From Vesta saturnalis (taxonomy: Eukaryota; Arthropoda; Insecta; Coleoptera; Lampyridae), in NCBI GenBank assembly GCA_036346205.1, contig JARFJB010001965.1, forward strand, positions 710,001 to 774,000: a DNA stretch of 64,000 bases, in the 5' to 3' direction. The notes under the pieces were generated by a model. That model was given only the letters and a program-made list of their open reading frames with translations, was not told where the DNA came from and ran no database searches. The translations under genes were made by a program, and so were the position numbers. Positions within the stretch are counted from its first letter, which is position 1. Each line of letters opens with the position of its first letter. Of this stretch, positions 31,346 through 47,230 are shown piece by piece.

Positions 31346-33240
31346 AGCTGGATGTTGTATCTTTTTCGTCTAGGGTGCCATGGAAATTACGATGACAGAT
31401 TTAGATTCCTTGTGAAAGGTGCCTTAACAATGTTTTAGTTAAAAGCTTCTAGCTTTAATGGTTCTTGCTTTAAAAAAAACGGTAACCCATATTTTAATTT
31501 TTTTTTTAAATAATTCAAAAATAAAAGATTACAGCTCTATTTTTCCTTCGGATTATTTTTATCATAAAAATGGGTACCTCTAATTTAACCGACTATTTAT
31601 CTCTAAAAATAAGCGAGATCCCCATTCAGGCACTCGAAAAACGGACACCCTGTATAGGTTGAAAGGTAAAAACTTTTAATAAAACTAGAACTACGATATC
31701 ACACAAATTTTGTTGGGAGAATAAAACTATAATAGGTAAAACAAAAATTAATGGGTTAATGATAGGATAATAATAATAAACATCGTTTTGTTAATATCAC
31801 CTTTCTATTTTTCTGAGTGTATCTATAAAATAATTAATAGGGCATTACAGAGTTCACAAAGTAAACGTTCATATCTTATAATTTTGAGACAACGTGGAAA
31901 GAAGCGCCGACAATGATCTGGTTATAAATTTTATAAATTGATTTGTATAAGTATTTGAAAATTTTATTGTATGGATTAGCTATATTAATAATGTTGTACA
32001 CAATCATTCAAAATGTTACTGTAATGTGAATCATTAACAATATAAATATTAGAATATATAGTAGACAGTTTCTAATCGAGAAACATATATTTGATACGCC
32101 TTTGCCTAGAATTAATTGTGATAAGATGCAGAACAATAGACTAATGACTATGAAACATAAATAGGAAAAGACAAATTATTTTAGATTATAGTGTGAAGGT
32201 TCTTTAATTAATGAGATATCTTATAACGTGGTCCTTCACTTATTACTGTAAGACTTTCAATAGTTCATTTTTTACCTGTCATGCAACTAAAATATCGCAT
32301 AATAAAATATAAATTATACCATATTTATAACAATAAGTTTTTAAATATCTGATGGTATAAATTCATTACATTTCGTTGCACTATTGTTAACAATTTTGCA
32401 CGGTCTAAAGAATATTCACTTATGATCAAGCAATTTACTTCACTTCGTTTATAATTAAGTGTGTCGTAAGATCGCATGGTCTTTTACATCATTGGAGGTC
32501 TGGTAAAATTAATTTAAACAAGACATCAAAATAATTATGTTTTATGTTAAATTTTTTTTTATATGCTTAAATATTTCCGCTATGAATAAAATTTAAAAAT
32601 AAATGAGTTAAAATGTATGGGTTACAGAAGTTGACAAAGCACGACGAAAAATAAAGTACAACCTTATAATGCTATGCAGGTAAAAGATGAGCAGGTTTTA
32701 ATATAATAAATCAAAAATTTTGGTTGGCGGATTATTGGTAAACATGTTAAAGTAAAGCCGAGCGATGGTTTTAACTTTAAATAACATATGATGCAGTGTG
32801 AATAATAACCCTTCTTGTTTTATGATTCTTCTGTTTAAATTTGCATCCTAATATTTAAATAAATCAATTTATTTAATGTCGTCATATTACTTGTAACGAA
32901 TTAATCACTTGGGTGAAGTAATTTTGGTTTTTCACGTACCCCAACATATACAAATAAATAAAAGTATTTTAAATAATTACATATAAAAACCAAATCACCT
33001 CCTAAGGAAACAATGCAATAAATTAAGTTTTATGTTTATATCATCTTCTTACGATTCTCATAAACTAAAACAGGGCAAGTTTTATTGATGCAGATTGTTT
33101 TACATGTATAGTTAATGTTGTTCTGTCATTTACTTAATATTTCTTTGACGTTTTAATGTGCAATAATAAACTACGCGACACACCTATTACTTAAACATCT
33201 AAAAAATAAATCAATACATTGTTAACAATTCAACTAATAA
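31346..33240. other. non-coding, nothing recognised
   Basis: AT-rich unique-looking sequence. Apart from the CGGACACCCTGTATA tip-like sequence near 31650, no transposon motif, RNA gene or coding frame could be supported. Confidence 0.5.
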
Positions 33241-33741
33241 TTGACAAATTATATTTTCTTTATTATCGAAGCACAACACACCAATGTAAATTTTTTTGCT
33301 CGTTACAATTGCTTAGTATTTTATACCCAGTTCACACGTTCTCACAAAACAATATGGACGAACGGTTTATGCAAATACTATAAATTCGTTAAAAGTACAA
33401 GCCTTAATGTAAATGCGATCAATGTCCGGTGTCAACACGGAAATTTACATATAAGAAAAGTTTTTAGTGATTTACAACCTACACGAAAAAACCACGTTTT
33501 GCATATTAAATTGCCAAAAGTGTTTCGGTCAATAATAAACGTTTCTTTTTACAAAATCTATTGCTTATATTTATCTTTCTTAATTTTTACTTTGGACTGT
33601 TACACAAGTTTAGTTAGATTCCATACAGCCTTCTTTATCAGATGTAACGTTTTGCTTCTACTAACTGTTGGACTTGTTTTGTGTTTGTGTCTTTTAACGC
33701 TCATAATTTATGTTTGGTTTTTAAGGATTTTGCATATATAA
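33241..33741 (+). CDS. unrecognised 166-codon open frame, possibly membrane protein or chance
   Basis: One of the longest open frames in the window that is not simple repeat. I do not recognise it. The annotated reading has no ATG at its first codon (TTG), and its last third is very hydrophobic (FFIRCNVLLLLTVGLVLCLC followed by LLTLIIYVWF), compatible with one or two membrane segments. The middle has scattered Arg, Lys and His and a QHGNLHIRK phrase. In AT-rich DNA such Leu/Phe/Ile-rich frames also arise by chance. There is no neighbouring coding context, and no splice or promoter signal was convincing. Confidence 0.2.
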   Translation: MTNYIFFIIEAQHTNVNFFARYNCLVFYTQFTRSHKTIWTNGLCKYYKFVKSTSLNVNAINVRCQHGNLHIRKVFSDLQPTRKNHVLHIKLPKVFRSIINVSFYKIYCLYLSFLIFTLDCYTSLVRFHTAFFIRCNVLLLLTVGLVLCLCLLTLIIYVWFLRILHI

Positions 33742-34025
33742 TATACTCATTTTTTTGCGTGAAATATGTGTGTACACTGTGCATGTATCGTTTAAGTATC
33801 TACAAAACATGTTACGCTTAAAAATACATCATGGTACAATATTCCTATGAATCCATTTTAATGTGTCCTTAACTCATCTCACTACACTTAATGGATTAAA
33901 AATTATAGCATATTACTACGGTACTCACTAACTGTAATGGTACGGCACGAAAAGTAAGTGGAGTGATTAAAAAATGACAGCTCTATTATATAAAAAAAAA
34001 TTATATTCTTGTGATAATTTTTTTA
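33742..34025. other. non-coding
   Basis: AT-rich spacer between the unrecognised frame and the GT-rich repeat. Nothing else seen. Confidence 0.4.
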
Positions 34026-34286
34026 TTAAATGTGTGAATGTGCGTGTGCGAGTGCGTGTACGTGTGAATGTGCGTGTGCGACTGTTCGTGTGTGCATATG
34101 TGCGGATTTCAGTGTGTGCGTGTGCAAGTGTTTACCCGTGAGCGTTTCCGCGTGAACACCTGCATTTGCATGTGAATACGAAATTGCGTGTGTGCCTGTG
34201 TATGTGTGTGCCTGTGCGTGTACTTGTGCATGTGTGCGTGTATGTGTGTGCATGTGCTGTTGTACTTGTGTGCCTGTGCGTGTGCC

Positions 34287-34321
<35 letters not shown>

Positions 34322-34592
34322 ATGTGTGTGCGTGTGTGTACGCGCTTATGCGTGAGTGTGTGTATTCGTAAGAGCGAATGTGCGTGTGTACGTGTGTGCA
34401 TGTGTGCGTTTGTACAGATTTTCGTGTATACACGTGCAAGTACGTGTGCACGGGTTTTCGTGTGCCATTGTTCATGTGTGATTGTGTGCGTCTGGGTGTG
34501 TGTGCGTGTGCGTGTGCGTGTGCGTGTGCGTGTGCGTGTGCGTGTGCGTGTGCGTGTGCGTGTGCGTGTGCGTGTGCAAGCGCCAGAACTTG
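34026..34592. repeat. GTGTGC/GTGCGT simple-repeat block
   Basis: About 565 bp of interrupted (GTGTGC), (GCGT) and (GTGTGT) motifs ending in a pure (GTGCGT)n run at 34498-34577. Open frames of up to 200 codons here, on both strands, are by-products of the repeat. Confidence 0.9.
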
Positions 34593-34745
34593 ATACAAAC
34601 ATCTTATGTAAGTAGCCTTTATTGTCATACGGTCGAAGTTAGTACAGTTACAGTTACTATGTGTACTATTACCACGTAAGTTAACGCAATATCCTGTTGT
34701 TAATAAACTATATACATATTAAGTTTTTATCGAATGGAATACATA
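34593..34745. other. short non-coding spacer
   Basis: Unremarkable sequence between the simple repeat and the tRNA-like gene. Confidence 0.4.
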
Positions 34746-34826
34746 ACCCCTGTAGCTCAGTTGGTAGCGCACTCCTCTAGTCAACGAGAGGACATGTATT
34801 CGAATCCCATTCCGGGGAATCTTTTT
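34746..34826 (+). tRNA. tRNA-like sequence, probably pseudogene or SINE head
   Basis: TAGCTCAGTTGG at 34753-34764 is a good internal A box, and TTCGAATCC at 34799-34807 forms most of a B box and a T loop. TTTTT at 34822-34826 could stop RNA polymerase III. A cloverleaf can be drawn, but it has mismatches in the acceptor, D, anticodon and T stems. The seven-base loop CTAGTCA would give anticodon AGT (Thr), though C at position 37 is odd. I take it as a decayed tRNA or tRNA-derived repeat. Confidence 0.45.
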
Positions 34827-34900
34827 ATGTATATAAACTTTCCCATTTTTATATTTTATAAAAAAGTCACCAATGTTTATTCAATAGAATAACCAAGAAT

Positions 34901-34901
<1 letters not shown>

Positions 34902-34966
<65 letters not shown>
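34902..34966. repeat. (TA)n microsatellite
   Basis: Pure alternating TA of about 65 bp, directly next to the repeat segment at 34970-35095. Confidence 0.95.
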
Positions 34967-34967
<1 letters not shown>

Positions 34968-34969
34968 AA

Positions 34970-35095
34970 ATGTATTGAGGAAGCAGTCAAATCACTAAGG
35001 TCCAAGATTAAAGAAGTCTCTTTGATATATGTCGAGCTTTCGAGAATGTTTGTTCTCTTTCTCAAGACAGATGTCGTAAGGATAATAAATAAGTA
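34970..35095 (-). repeat. repeat segment with CTTGA-stem-CGAAAGC motif
   Basis: On the minus strand: CTTGAGAAAGAGAACAAAC, then ATTCTCGAAAGCTCGACA, with GAGAA pairing to TTCTC. The same layout, with other stem sequences, occurs in the elements at 43.9-44.35 and 44.9 kb, each next to a TA array. It resembles the tail of Penelope-like elements and has hammerhead-like geometry, but lacks key core bases. Confidence 0.5.
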
Positions 35096-35099
35096 GCAT

Positions 35100-40213
<5,114 letters not shown>

Positions 40214-40274
<61 letters not shown>
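40214..40274. repeat. (TA)n microsatellite
   Basis: About 60 bp of TA immediately before the RTE-type retrotransposon fragment. Confidence 0.95.
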
Positions 40275-40279
<5 letters not shown>

Positions 40280-40289
40280 TTCAAATAAA

Positions 40290-41150
40290 TAAAATACAAC
40301 GCTGAAATTCTATGCCCCAACATCAAGACACCAAGACGAAGAAGTATAAGTGCTATTTGAAGAAATCTCGAGAGGTATAGCAGAAAATAAAGCCGCCATC
40401 ACCATAATTGGAGGAGACTTTAATGCCAAGATAGGACAACTAAACGAGGATCATGACACATATATTGGTAAATTTGGATTAGGTAACAGAAATGAAAGAG
40501 GCGAAACACTAGCTAACCTTGTAGAAAATGAAAAACTACATATATGAATACCTTCTATAAAAACAGACTTGGACATAGATGAGTCCAAACGGACGTGATA
40601 AAAATGAAATTGACTTCTTGTCAACGAATAAGAAATATATGTATTCCAAGATGCAGATGTAGTGAATCAGGTCTCCACTGGGAGTGACCATAGAACGCTG
40701 AGAGGCAAAATCCAAATAAATGAGAAATTATAGAGAAAAGGTAAATACCCAAAAGTCAGAACAGACACCGAGCAAATAAGATCTAAGTGGGACAGCTAAA
40801 AGCAGCAGTTAAACAAAGCCCTACAGGAATTTCGTAAAATACCAGAAAGCAATAGCTTAAATGAGGAAAATGGCAAGATTATAACAATAATGAAAACAAC
40901 GGAAAGTAAAGTCATAAAAAATAAAAAACGGAAAAGGCAACACTCAACAACGAGAAAACAACTCCTAGAAGAAAGACGAGAACTTATAAATAATGACAAA
41001 AGAAACATAGATAAATATATAGAACTAAATAAAAACATAAGCAAAAGGGCAAAGCAAGACATACGAGAATATAACACGAGACTAGTAGAAGAAAACAAGG
41101 ACCCAAAAGTGTTTAGAAAAAGAAGAGCACCAAGAAAAAATTCTTCTTAG
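40290..41150 (+). pseudogene. RTE-type non-LTR retrotransposon, endonuclease fragment
   Basis: An apurinic-type endonuclease domain, which nicks target DNA for non-LTR retrotransposons. Seen: YAP at about 40310, then, in an open stretch from 40350, ITIIGGDFNAKIGQLNEDH and GKFGLGNRNERGETLANLV, with the catalytic Asp-x-Asn of GDFNAK. After a break come STGSDHRTLRGKIQ at about 40675-40715, which holds the catalytic Asp-His. The 86-residue frame at 40890-41150 is Lys/Arg/Glu-rich (KNKKRKRQHSTTRKQLLEER) and would be the linker before reverse transcriptase. The N-terminal third and the entire reverse transcriptase are missing. Wording resembles the RTE/BovB endonucleases often annotated as craniofacial-development-protein-2-like. 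Confidence 0.75.
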
Positions 41151-41307
41151 AAGATTAGATCTTTATGTATTTGTCAATGGATAGCTTATTAAAAACTAAG
41201 ATAGGAATGTGCAAACCGCTTTTCTTGATGTCTCAAGGTTCAGATTTTACAGCCTGTCAAAGGGTCGAAATGGTCTATCTATTATTTCGTAAATGGTTGA
41301 AGATAGT

Positions 41308-41474
41308 TAAAAATTATTATTAATTTTATTAAATACATAAATAAAAAGTTTACCTCGAGTAGGATTCGAACCTACGACTTAGCGCGGTACTCTAGCAAAG
41401 TACAGGTCGTAGGTTCGAATTCTACTCGAGGTAAACTTTTTATTTATGTATTTAATATAATAATAATTTTTAAT
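41308..41474. repeat. near-perfect palindrome, 71-bp arms, around a tRNA-like core
   Basis: Left arm 41308-41378 and right arm 41406-41474 are almost exact reverse complements around a 27-bp spacer. The outer parts are AT-rich (AAATACATAAATAAAAAG); the inner parts are tRNA T-arm and acceptor sequence. Related AT-rich arm words occur at 19.29-19.48 kb. Confidence 0.85.
41352..41433 (+). tRNA. symmetric cloverleaf tRNA-like sequence (AGC loop on plus, GCT loop on minus)
   Basis: ACCTCGA at 41352-41358 pairs perfectly with TCGAGGT at 41426-41432. Between them are three hairpins: GTAGG/CCTAC with loop ATTCGAA; GTACT/AGTAC with loop CTAGCAA, where AGC follows T33; and GTAGG/TCTAC with the T loop TTCGAAT. 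The variable loop AGGTC is normal. The first hairpin is an inverted copy of the T arm standing where the D arm should be, and TTAGCGCG (41379-41386) looks like the remaining 3-prime half of a D arm. On the minus strand the same DNA gives loop TTGCTAG (anticodon GCT), an 11-base variable region and a perfect B box. TTTTT follows on both sides. It is a tRNA or SINE-head derivative, not a normal tRNA. Confidence 0.6.
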
Positions 41475-41479
41475 TACAT

Positions 41480-42880
41480 ATTTACCTTTGAACTTATTCG
41501 TTCATAACAAAAACTTATATAAAGGTTGAAGATAGGTATAGAACTTCATATATAAGGTGTATTTAGATTTATTTCGGGCATTAAAAAATTGAATAATATA
41601 TATGGTGTTCCATTTCCATTATCAAAGTTGCTTTTAATGTTTAGTAGAAGCGGCAACACTGCATCACTGAAAATATTTTTGTTGGATAGAGCATGATTGC
41701 CCACGTAAACTCCCCAGTTTTCTTCTATGCCACTTTACGAATAACACTGAGATAGTTGAGCGTTTCCAAACTTTTGGGACACACTGTGGTGTGTGTGTGT
41801 GTGTGTGTGTGTGAACGTAATTGAGTATACAATAGTTTTATGTAATCTGAAGATTCAATTATTTAAAGTAATTTCTGCGTTAGCAAAATTTTTAAAATAT
41901 TTGTAAGTGTTTTGAATGTAAATTTTTGTAAGTACAACATGACTGTTAAATAGGAGTAGCGGTATTCCGTTTTTCTGTATTACTTTCTAAAATAGTTAAT
42001 GATCTGTATGTAATGGGCTGTTTATATCCAGCCATTCACAAATCGTATTTTAGTGAGACACGTTGTATAAAAAATATTTCAGTTCAACGTATGGTACAGC
42101 TGAAGGAGAAAACACTTCTAAAGGTAAGCGCATTATTTTAATATATATGTTTTTTACCTGATATTGCTAACAAAAATGTCGATAAAGATTTTTAAAAATG
42201 TATTATTACGCTTATAGGATGTCGTTATAAGATCAGCTCCACAAAATAGTAAGTACGCATGTATTCGTGGATTTTTAAACTTGTAGTTATTGTTAATTCA
42301 CGTACAATAATAAACCATTAAAACCTTTTGCCTTTTATTTCCATTATAGCAGTTTGATATTCTTAAAAACATGTTAATTTTAATTTAACTCTATGTTATA
42401 CATAAGTAATTATTACTTTTCCAGTATTTTTTTTAAATGGGTTTTTACAACTGTTAATGAACACGTTACAATGAAACAGTTTTGTGTGCAAATAAATCAG
42501 ATATGATGTTCCGAATGTATAGGTGGTGACTTTAGAGAATCAGGCTATACTTAAAGCATCATTGCATTAGGGTAGAAATTATTTATTATTTCACGTCATA
42601 TTTAATTAGACTTTAATGTATTCAGTTTGAACTGTAATCTGGTTTCCGCAAACTGTAAGACATAATTTCGGTTGATTGATTGAGTTTGATCTGGTGATCG
42701 AGCGTGATTTGTTTGAGATTGATTAATTAATTGATTTGTTTGTGTGTGTGTGTGTGTGTGTGTGAGAAAGAGAGAGGGGGAGGAAGAAACAAGATAGAGC
42801 AAGAGAGAGGTGTGCATTTTCAGCTTCTATTATAGAAAATGTTCATTAGTCTGTACACTGGCGCTAAAATCAATTTTTAC
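41480..42880. other. non-coding, with two short (GT)n runs
   Basis: (GT)n runs occur at about 41790-41812 and 42738-42763. Otherwise AT-rich DNA; a GTAAG donor-like site at 42123 has no coding context. No gene is supported. Confidence 0.45.
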
Positions 42881-42884
42881 TCAA

Positions 42885-43814
42885 AGGGGCCTGGGAGCAG
42901 ACCCTGATACAAGTCCTGCCTTACAAGAACCTCCTTATTAGAATACAGTTTTGTATGACGGGGCGAAGGCCTACAGCTGTAAGATTAAGTTAGAACAACA
43001 TACAATTGCATCAAGGGGGCCACGATAGGGGCTAAGCTCTACACTTATCTTATATAAGGTTAGGATTCCCATACCATCTCCGGCCATGGGGCGAAGGCCT
43101 GAGAACAAGTTGCTAAGCCCTACACGTGTCGTACAAGAACCTCCTTACTAGAAATACGTTTTCTCGTATAGGTAAAAGATCACCCAATAGCATATGACCA
43201 TTTAAACAATAGGACCGATAATTTTAATAATAATATCTTATTAATTATGCAATTTCCAACATTGTATGCATGTGAGTTTGCCTAACCTCCAGGGGTACTG
43301 CTTTTAATATAGCCAAAAGGACCTTAATTAGATGACCATCAAAATAACCCTAAGACCAACCCCAAGTCCAAGTCCAAGTCCAGCTCCAGGTCCAGCCTCC
43401 AGCACCAAGACCAGCCCCTCACGTGAGCATGTGCAAAAAAAAGGCTCTAATTAGGGTAGACCCTCGAAAAGAAACCTTAGGGTAGAAAATACGCGTCCTA
43501 TACGTGAGCTGTCATAAAATAGGGGTGAAAATACACGTCCTATACGTAAGCGAGTAAAAATAATTAGGGTTGAAAAAGGGTTCTGAAAAGAAAGGGTAGA
43601 AAATGCGGTCTCACTCGGGGGTGTGTAAAAAATAGGGGTGAAAAAATACGTCCTACACGTAAGCTAATAAAAAATAATTAGGGATGAAAAAGGCCTCCGA
43701 AAAGAAACCATAGGGGTGGAAAATATGGTCTCCCACGTGAGCATATAAAAAAGTGAAAGGGGACGGGGCTTGTGACGTAAAAAAAAGTGGAGGAGATAGT
43801 GCCTCATTACTACT
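42885..43814. mobile_element. Polinton C, right-end fragment
   Basis: Matches the outer right arm of Polinton B from about 30000 onward, in the same orientation: AATAATATCTTATTAATTAT, CCTCCAGGGGT, AATAACCCTAAGACC, the CACGTG-type minisatellite (43410-43740), then GGGGACGGGGCTTGTGACG and the tip ATTACTACT ending near 43814. The inner part (42890-43160) carries reversed copies of the 101-bp subterminal unit (AAGAACCTCCTTATTAGAA twice). No genes are included. It is an isolated terminal piece, and a TA array follows two bases after the tip. Confidence 0.75.

Positions 43815-43816
<2 letters not shown>

Positions 43817-43862
<46 letters not shown>
43817..43862. repeat. (TA)n microsatellite
   Basis: About 45 bp of TA between the Polinton C tip and the next inverted-repeat element. 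Confidence 0.95.
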
Positions 43863-44345
43863 TAAATTGGCGGGTAACCTTGACTGACTAATTTAGATAA
43901 ATAAATACTAATTGAGGTTGCAGTCAAAGTAGATAAGGCCAGGGAAGTAAAACCTTTTGTTGCTGAGTCGCGCTTTCGGAATTCCTTATTCCTTTATCAA
44001 GACAAACTAACGTGAGTCATCAATTAAAGTTACACATATACACAATACAATTTTTAACACATGACAAAAACATCGCCACAAGTCAACGATTTGAAAAATG
44101 TGGGTGCTTACGTATCATTTCCGGAACATATCTAAAATTAGATATGTTTTAGGTATGTTCCGGCAATTATGCATAAGCACCCAGATTTTAAACCGTTGAC
44201 TAGTCGATGTTTTGTTATTGTTAAAAATTTATTGTGATGTAACTTAATTAATGACTCACGTTAGTTGTCTTGATAAAGGAATTGCAAAGCTTGACTCAGC
44301 AATAAAGATTTTACTTTCCTGGTCTTATCTACTTGACTAACCTAA

Positions 44346-44348
<3 letters not shown>
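43863..44348. mobile_element. TA-flanked inverted-repeat element with CGAAAGC-type motif
   Basis: Two inverted halves meet near 44135. The words AGTAGATAAG, AAAACCTTTT, GACTC, TTCCTTTATCAAGACAA and ACTCACGTTAG appear on the right half as the complement of the left half. The centre contains GGAACATA and TATGTTCC around a short loop. The left half on the minus strand reads TCTTGATAAAGGAATAAGG then AATTCCGAAAGCGCGACTC. No coding frame is present. Confidence 0.7.
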
Positions 44349-44401
<53 letters not shown>

Positions 44402-44409
44402 TATATATA

Positions 44410-44482
<73 letters not shown>
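44349..44482. repeat. (TA)n microsatellite, interrupted
   Basis: TA array of about 130 bp with TATTAT and ATTTAT interruptions near 44397 and 44412. Confidence 0.95.
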
Positions 44483-44483
<1 letters not shown>

Positions 44484-44486
<3 letters not shown>

Positions 44487-45016
44487 AACCAACAGTTTGT
44501 TATTAGGGATGCAGTTAATTAATTAAGGCTCAAAATGAGAACTCTTTTGATTTAAGCGTCCTTAAATATTTACTATTTGTGAGGCTTACAATAAAAGCTT
44601 ACAACAAAACAAAACTTTACCCAAAATTTTTCATTTTAAATAACAAACAGGAGTACAGTTAAACATAAAAATAATAAATCTGACATATGTGACTAGATGT
44701 ATTCCATTGTCAATATGTTTCGGATAGATTGGATTTTACGTCTTTATGTTATGCTTTAGCTGTAACACTGTATGTTATTTAAAATGAAAAATATTGTGTA
44801 AAGTTTTCTATTCTTTTAGACTTTTATTGTAATCCTCACTGATAGTAAGTATTTAAGCAATAATTTATTAACATATTAATTTTTAATTACTGTCTTGAAA
44901 AAGGGAATTTTCCGAAAGCTAGACGCTTAAATCAAGAGTATTCTGTTTTGGGCCTTAACTCGTAAACTGACCGCATTCCAATAACATACTGTTGTTTAGT
45001 CAAACATTTCTTAATT

Positions 45017-45018
<2 letters not shown>
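44484..45018. mobile_element. TA-flanked inverted-repeat element, about 85-bp arms
   Basis: The left arm 44487-44570 (AACAGTTTGTTATT, GATGCAGTTAATTAA, CTCTTTTGATTTAAGCGTC) is mirrored at 44913-44996 (GACGCTTAAATCAAGAGTA, AACTGACCGCATTCC, AATAACATACTGTTG). The interior has no transposase. Next to the right arm is CTGTCTTGAAAAAGGG then AATTTTCCGAAAGCTAGACG, the same stem motif as in the two other TA-associated repeats. Confidence 0.7.

Positions 45019-45020
<2 letters not shown>

Positions 45021-45064
<44 letters not shown>
45021..45064. repeat. (TA)n microsatellite
   Basis: About 44 bp of TA, ending in ATACAGGGTGTCCCATA at 45066. Confidence 0.9.
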
Positions 45065-45066
<2 letters not shown>

Positions 45067-46060
45067 TACAGGGTGTCCCATATAGAGTAGTACACTAAAC
45101 TAGTGTGCGTTTTAATGTAACACCCTATATATTTTATACACGTATGTATTTGAATTCTCTATTAAATGCTGAGCAAAATGATATAAGGTACTATGGGTCT
45201 ACGACTAACGATTCCCAAGTTATTGACATTTCTATGTAAAAAAATTAGTCAATTTAGTAGGCTCCTGTTCCGCCATCTTGAAAGATATCGGAGTGAAATT
45301 TTGGGATTTGTTTTTGCATACCGTCCAGTTTTAACTTGTAGATTCAGATTGCAGGCTCTTTTCTTTGCATATACAGGGTGGTCCATTTTGCTCAATGCTA
45401 CTTTTCTAATTTTTTTTAAATGACACCAAATATTTCATTACAGATTTAAATAGCATTTTTTACGGGCTTTCAATAGATACTCACTTTTTACTACCTATTC
45501 CTAAGTATTTTTGCATTATTTAGTGATAAAGTTGAAAATTGTAAACATTTTTAATTTTTGTTGAATTTGTTACAATATAAAATAAATAAAGACAATATCA
45601 TATTTCACAGAAAATCAAAAATGACACAAAAAAAAAAGAAACGTAAAGATAGAAAAAAGATATTTACTTAACCCTGCGGTAGGCACACCAATTTTAGCTA
45701 CGGTAGCGGTCGAGTGGATTAAATTTGCAATCCTATTTTCTTTTTGAAAGTTAGTGTACGTAATTGTTTGATTCTGTCCTGTTTAATTTAACAACAAAAT
45801 CAGGATATATCCCAGGTAGCGTCAGCGACATCAGATGACGGAGTACTGAAGACATTCATTAGACGTCATTGTGGCAACATTCTGTATCGATCAGAAAGAT
45901 GATGTACGTCAAAATCTTCAAGAATGTTTTTATTATTCGTAATCGCGGTATCGGCAGTAAAAAAATTTTTAACCTTAAATGAAAATAATCTACTTACTAA
46001 TCCCTTAAATCTGTAGGTAAATCTGTAGAGCCATTACAACTAATGGCAAATAGCAGTTGT
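45065..46060. repeat. CAGGGTG-type transposon ends, no coding sequence
   Basis: ACAGGGTGTCCCATATAG at 45068 and, about 300 bp on, ATACAGGGTGGTCCATTTTG at 45371 are the kind of tips found on mariner-like elements. A nearby ACACCCTATATAT at 45121 is an inverted tip. No transposase remains. The rest up to 46060 is AT-rich and unassigned. Confidence 0.5.
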
Positions 46061-47230
46061 TTTGTTAGATGAATTCGAAGATTAAATTGTATATAAACAG
46101 ACGTATTTTGAATACAGCCAAGTATGCAAATTTCTTCGAAGTCGTTTATATTCATGTAGATCCTGTAACCGTCGAATTTTACTTAAGTCCTGATGTCCGC
46201 CACTTGATGTGTTCGTGTCCAGTTGAATTCAAAATTTTAAATAATGCATGTAAGCCTTATATAATACATTTGTTTTGTTAGAGAATTATTTAGTAAATGT
46301 TTTAGTATTTCAAGAAATGGCTTATCGTTCCAAATACACACTAGTAATTCCCAAAAAAGAACGAGGTGTTTTAGTCGACACTTAATGAATAAAAATAGTT
46401 TTATGAAACTTTATTAAATAAAGAGTGTGTTGACCACGAAAAAATATACTCTGTTCGTTGGAAACAGGTTGCATTGCATAAATACTTAATTGGTTATTTT
46501 CTCATAATTTTGTTTTGATGATCTCAAAAATTCTCAAAACAAACTAAAATTAACAGAGAAGACCTATGCTACAAAATGAAGTAGATGATGACAGTTATTC
46601 TCAAAAAAGCAAAAGAATTAAGAATGTTTACTCCAGTTACGATGGTGATGAGCAACCACCTTGGCTTTATAAAGAAATAAAAACTTTTGTATTCCAAAAA
46701 AAAATGAGTATGTAATATGGAAAAACACGGTTATGTACTTTTTTTGCCACAGTTAAATTTCGTTGCTTTAGGTTTTCTATCGGTGAGACAGTATTTGTCA
46801 TCGTGAAACATAATGACTGTTTTAACCTGTTTAAATATTTTTTGAAATGCAATATGAAATGCTCATCTTGTAAGGCACTAGTTAAGATTGAAATAATTAT
46901 TCTGAATGTGCGTTTTGAAGTTGGTATTAATAAGACTAATTCAGTCAAACGTAGTGGTACAAACCTGCATGAGCATGAACAACCTGTAAATGCCTTTGCT
47001 TTACAATAATTGAATTAAAATGGTTTATTTTAATTTGCCTCGGTCTAGCTCAAATCGGGCCTTGTCTTAACAAGACGAGGGTGGTTCATATTTTGGTGCT
47101 TAACACTGTACACTTTGAATAATTACAACAAAAATATTTTAAACGTATATTACTTATTTCTACAAAACTAAATAGTCAGGTACTAAATGAAATAAATTAA
47201 CAACAACAAAAAACAAATCTTATTTAAGGT
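46061..47230. other. unassigned region with short open frames
   Basis: Frames at 46069-46281, 46667-46948 (minus) and 46803-47009 are unrecognised. The last has a CNMKCSSCKALVKIEI phrase with a Cys-x3-Cys-x2-Cys pattern, faintly like a zinc-binding segment, and ends HEHEQPVNAF. Preceding plus-strand DNA (46560-46690) is also open in part. Could be an old gene or transposon fragment; I cannot name it. Confidence 0.25.

Noticed and set aside
31645..31660. CGGACACCCTGTATA as the outer right end of the split mariner
   Set aside because: No matching left tip lies outside 22490, so it may belong to a different element; kept only as a remark.
34026..34628. Open frames of up to 200 codons on both strands, His/Ala/Thr-rich or Val/Cys-rich
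   Set aside because: They are translations of GT/GC simple repeats in every frame, with no domain and no support as genes.
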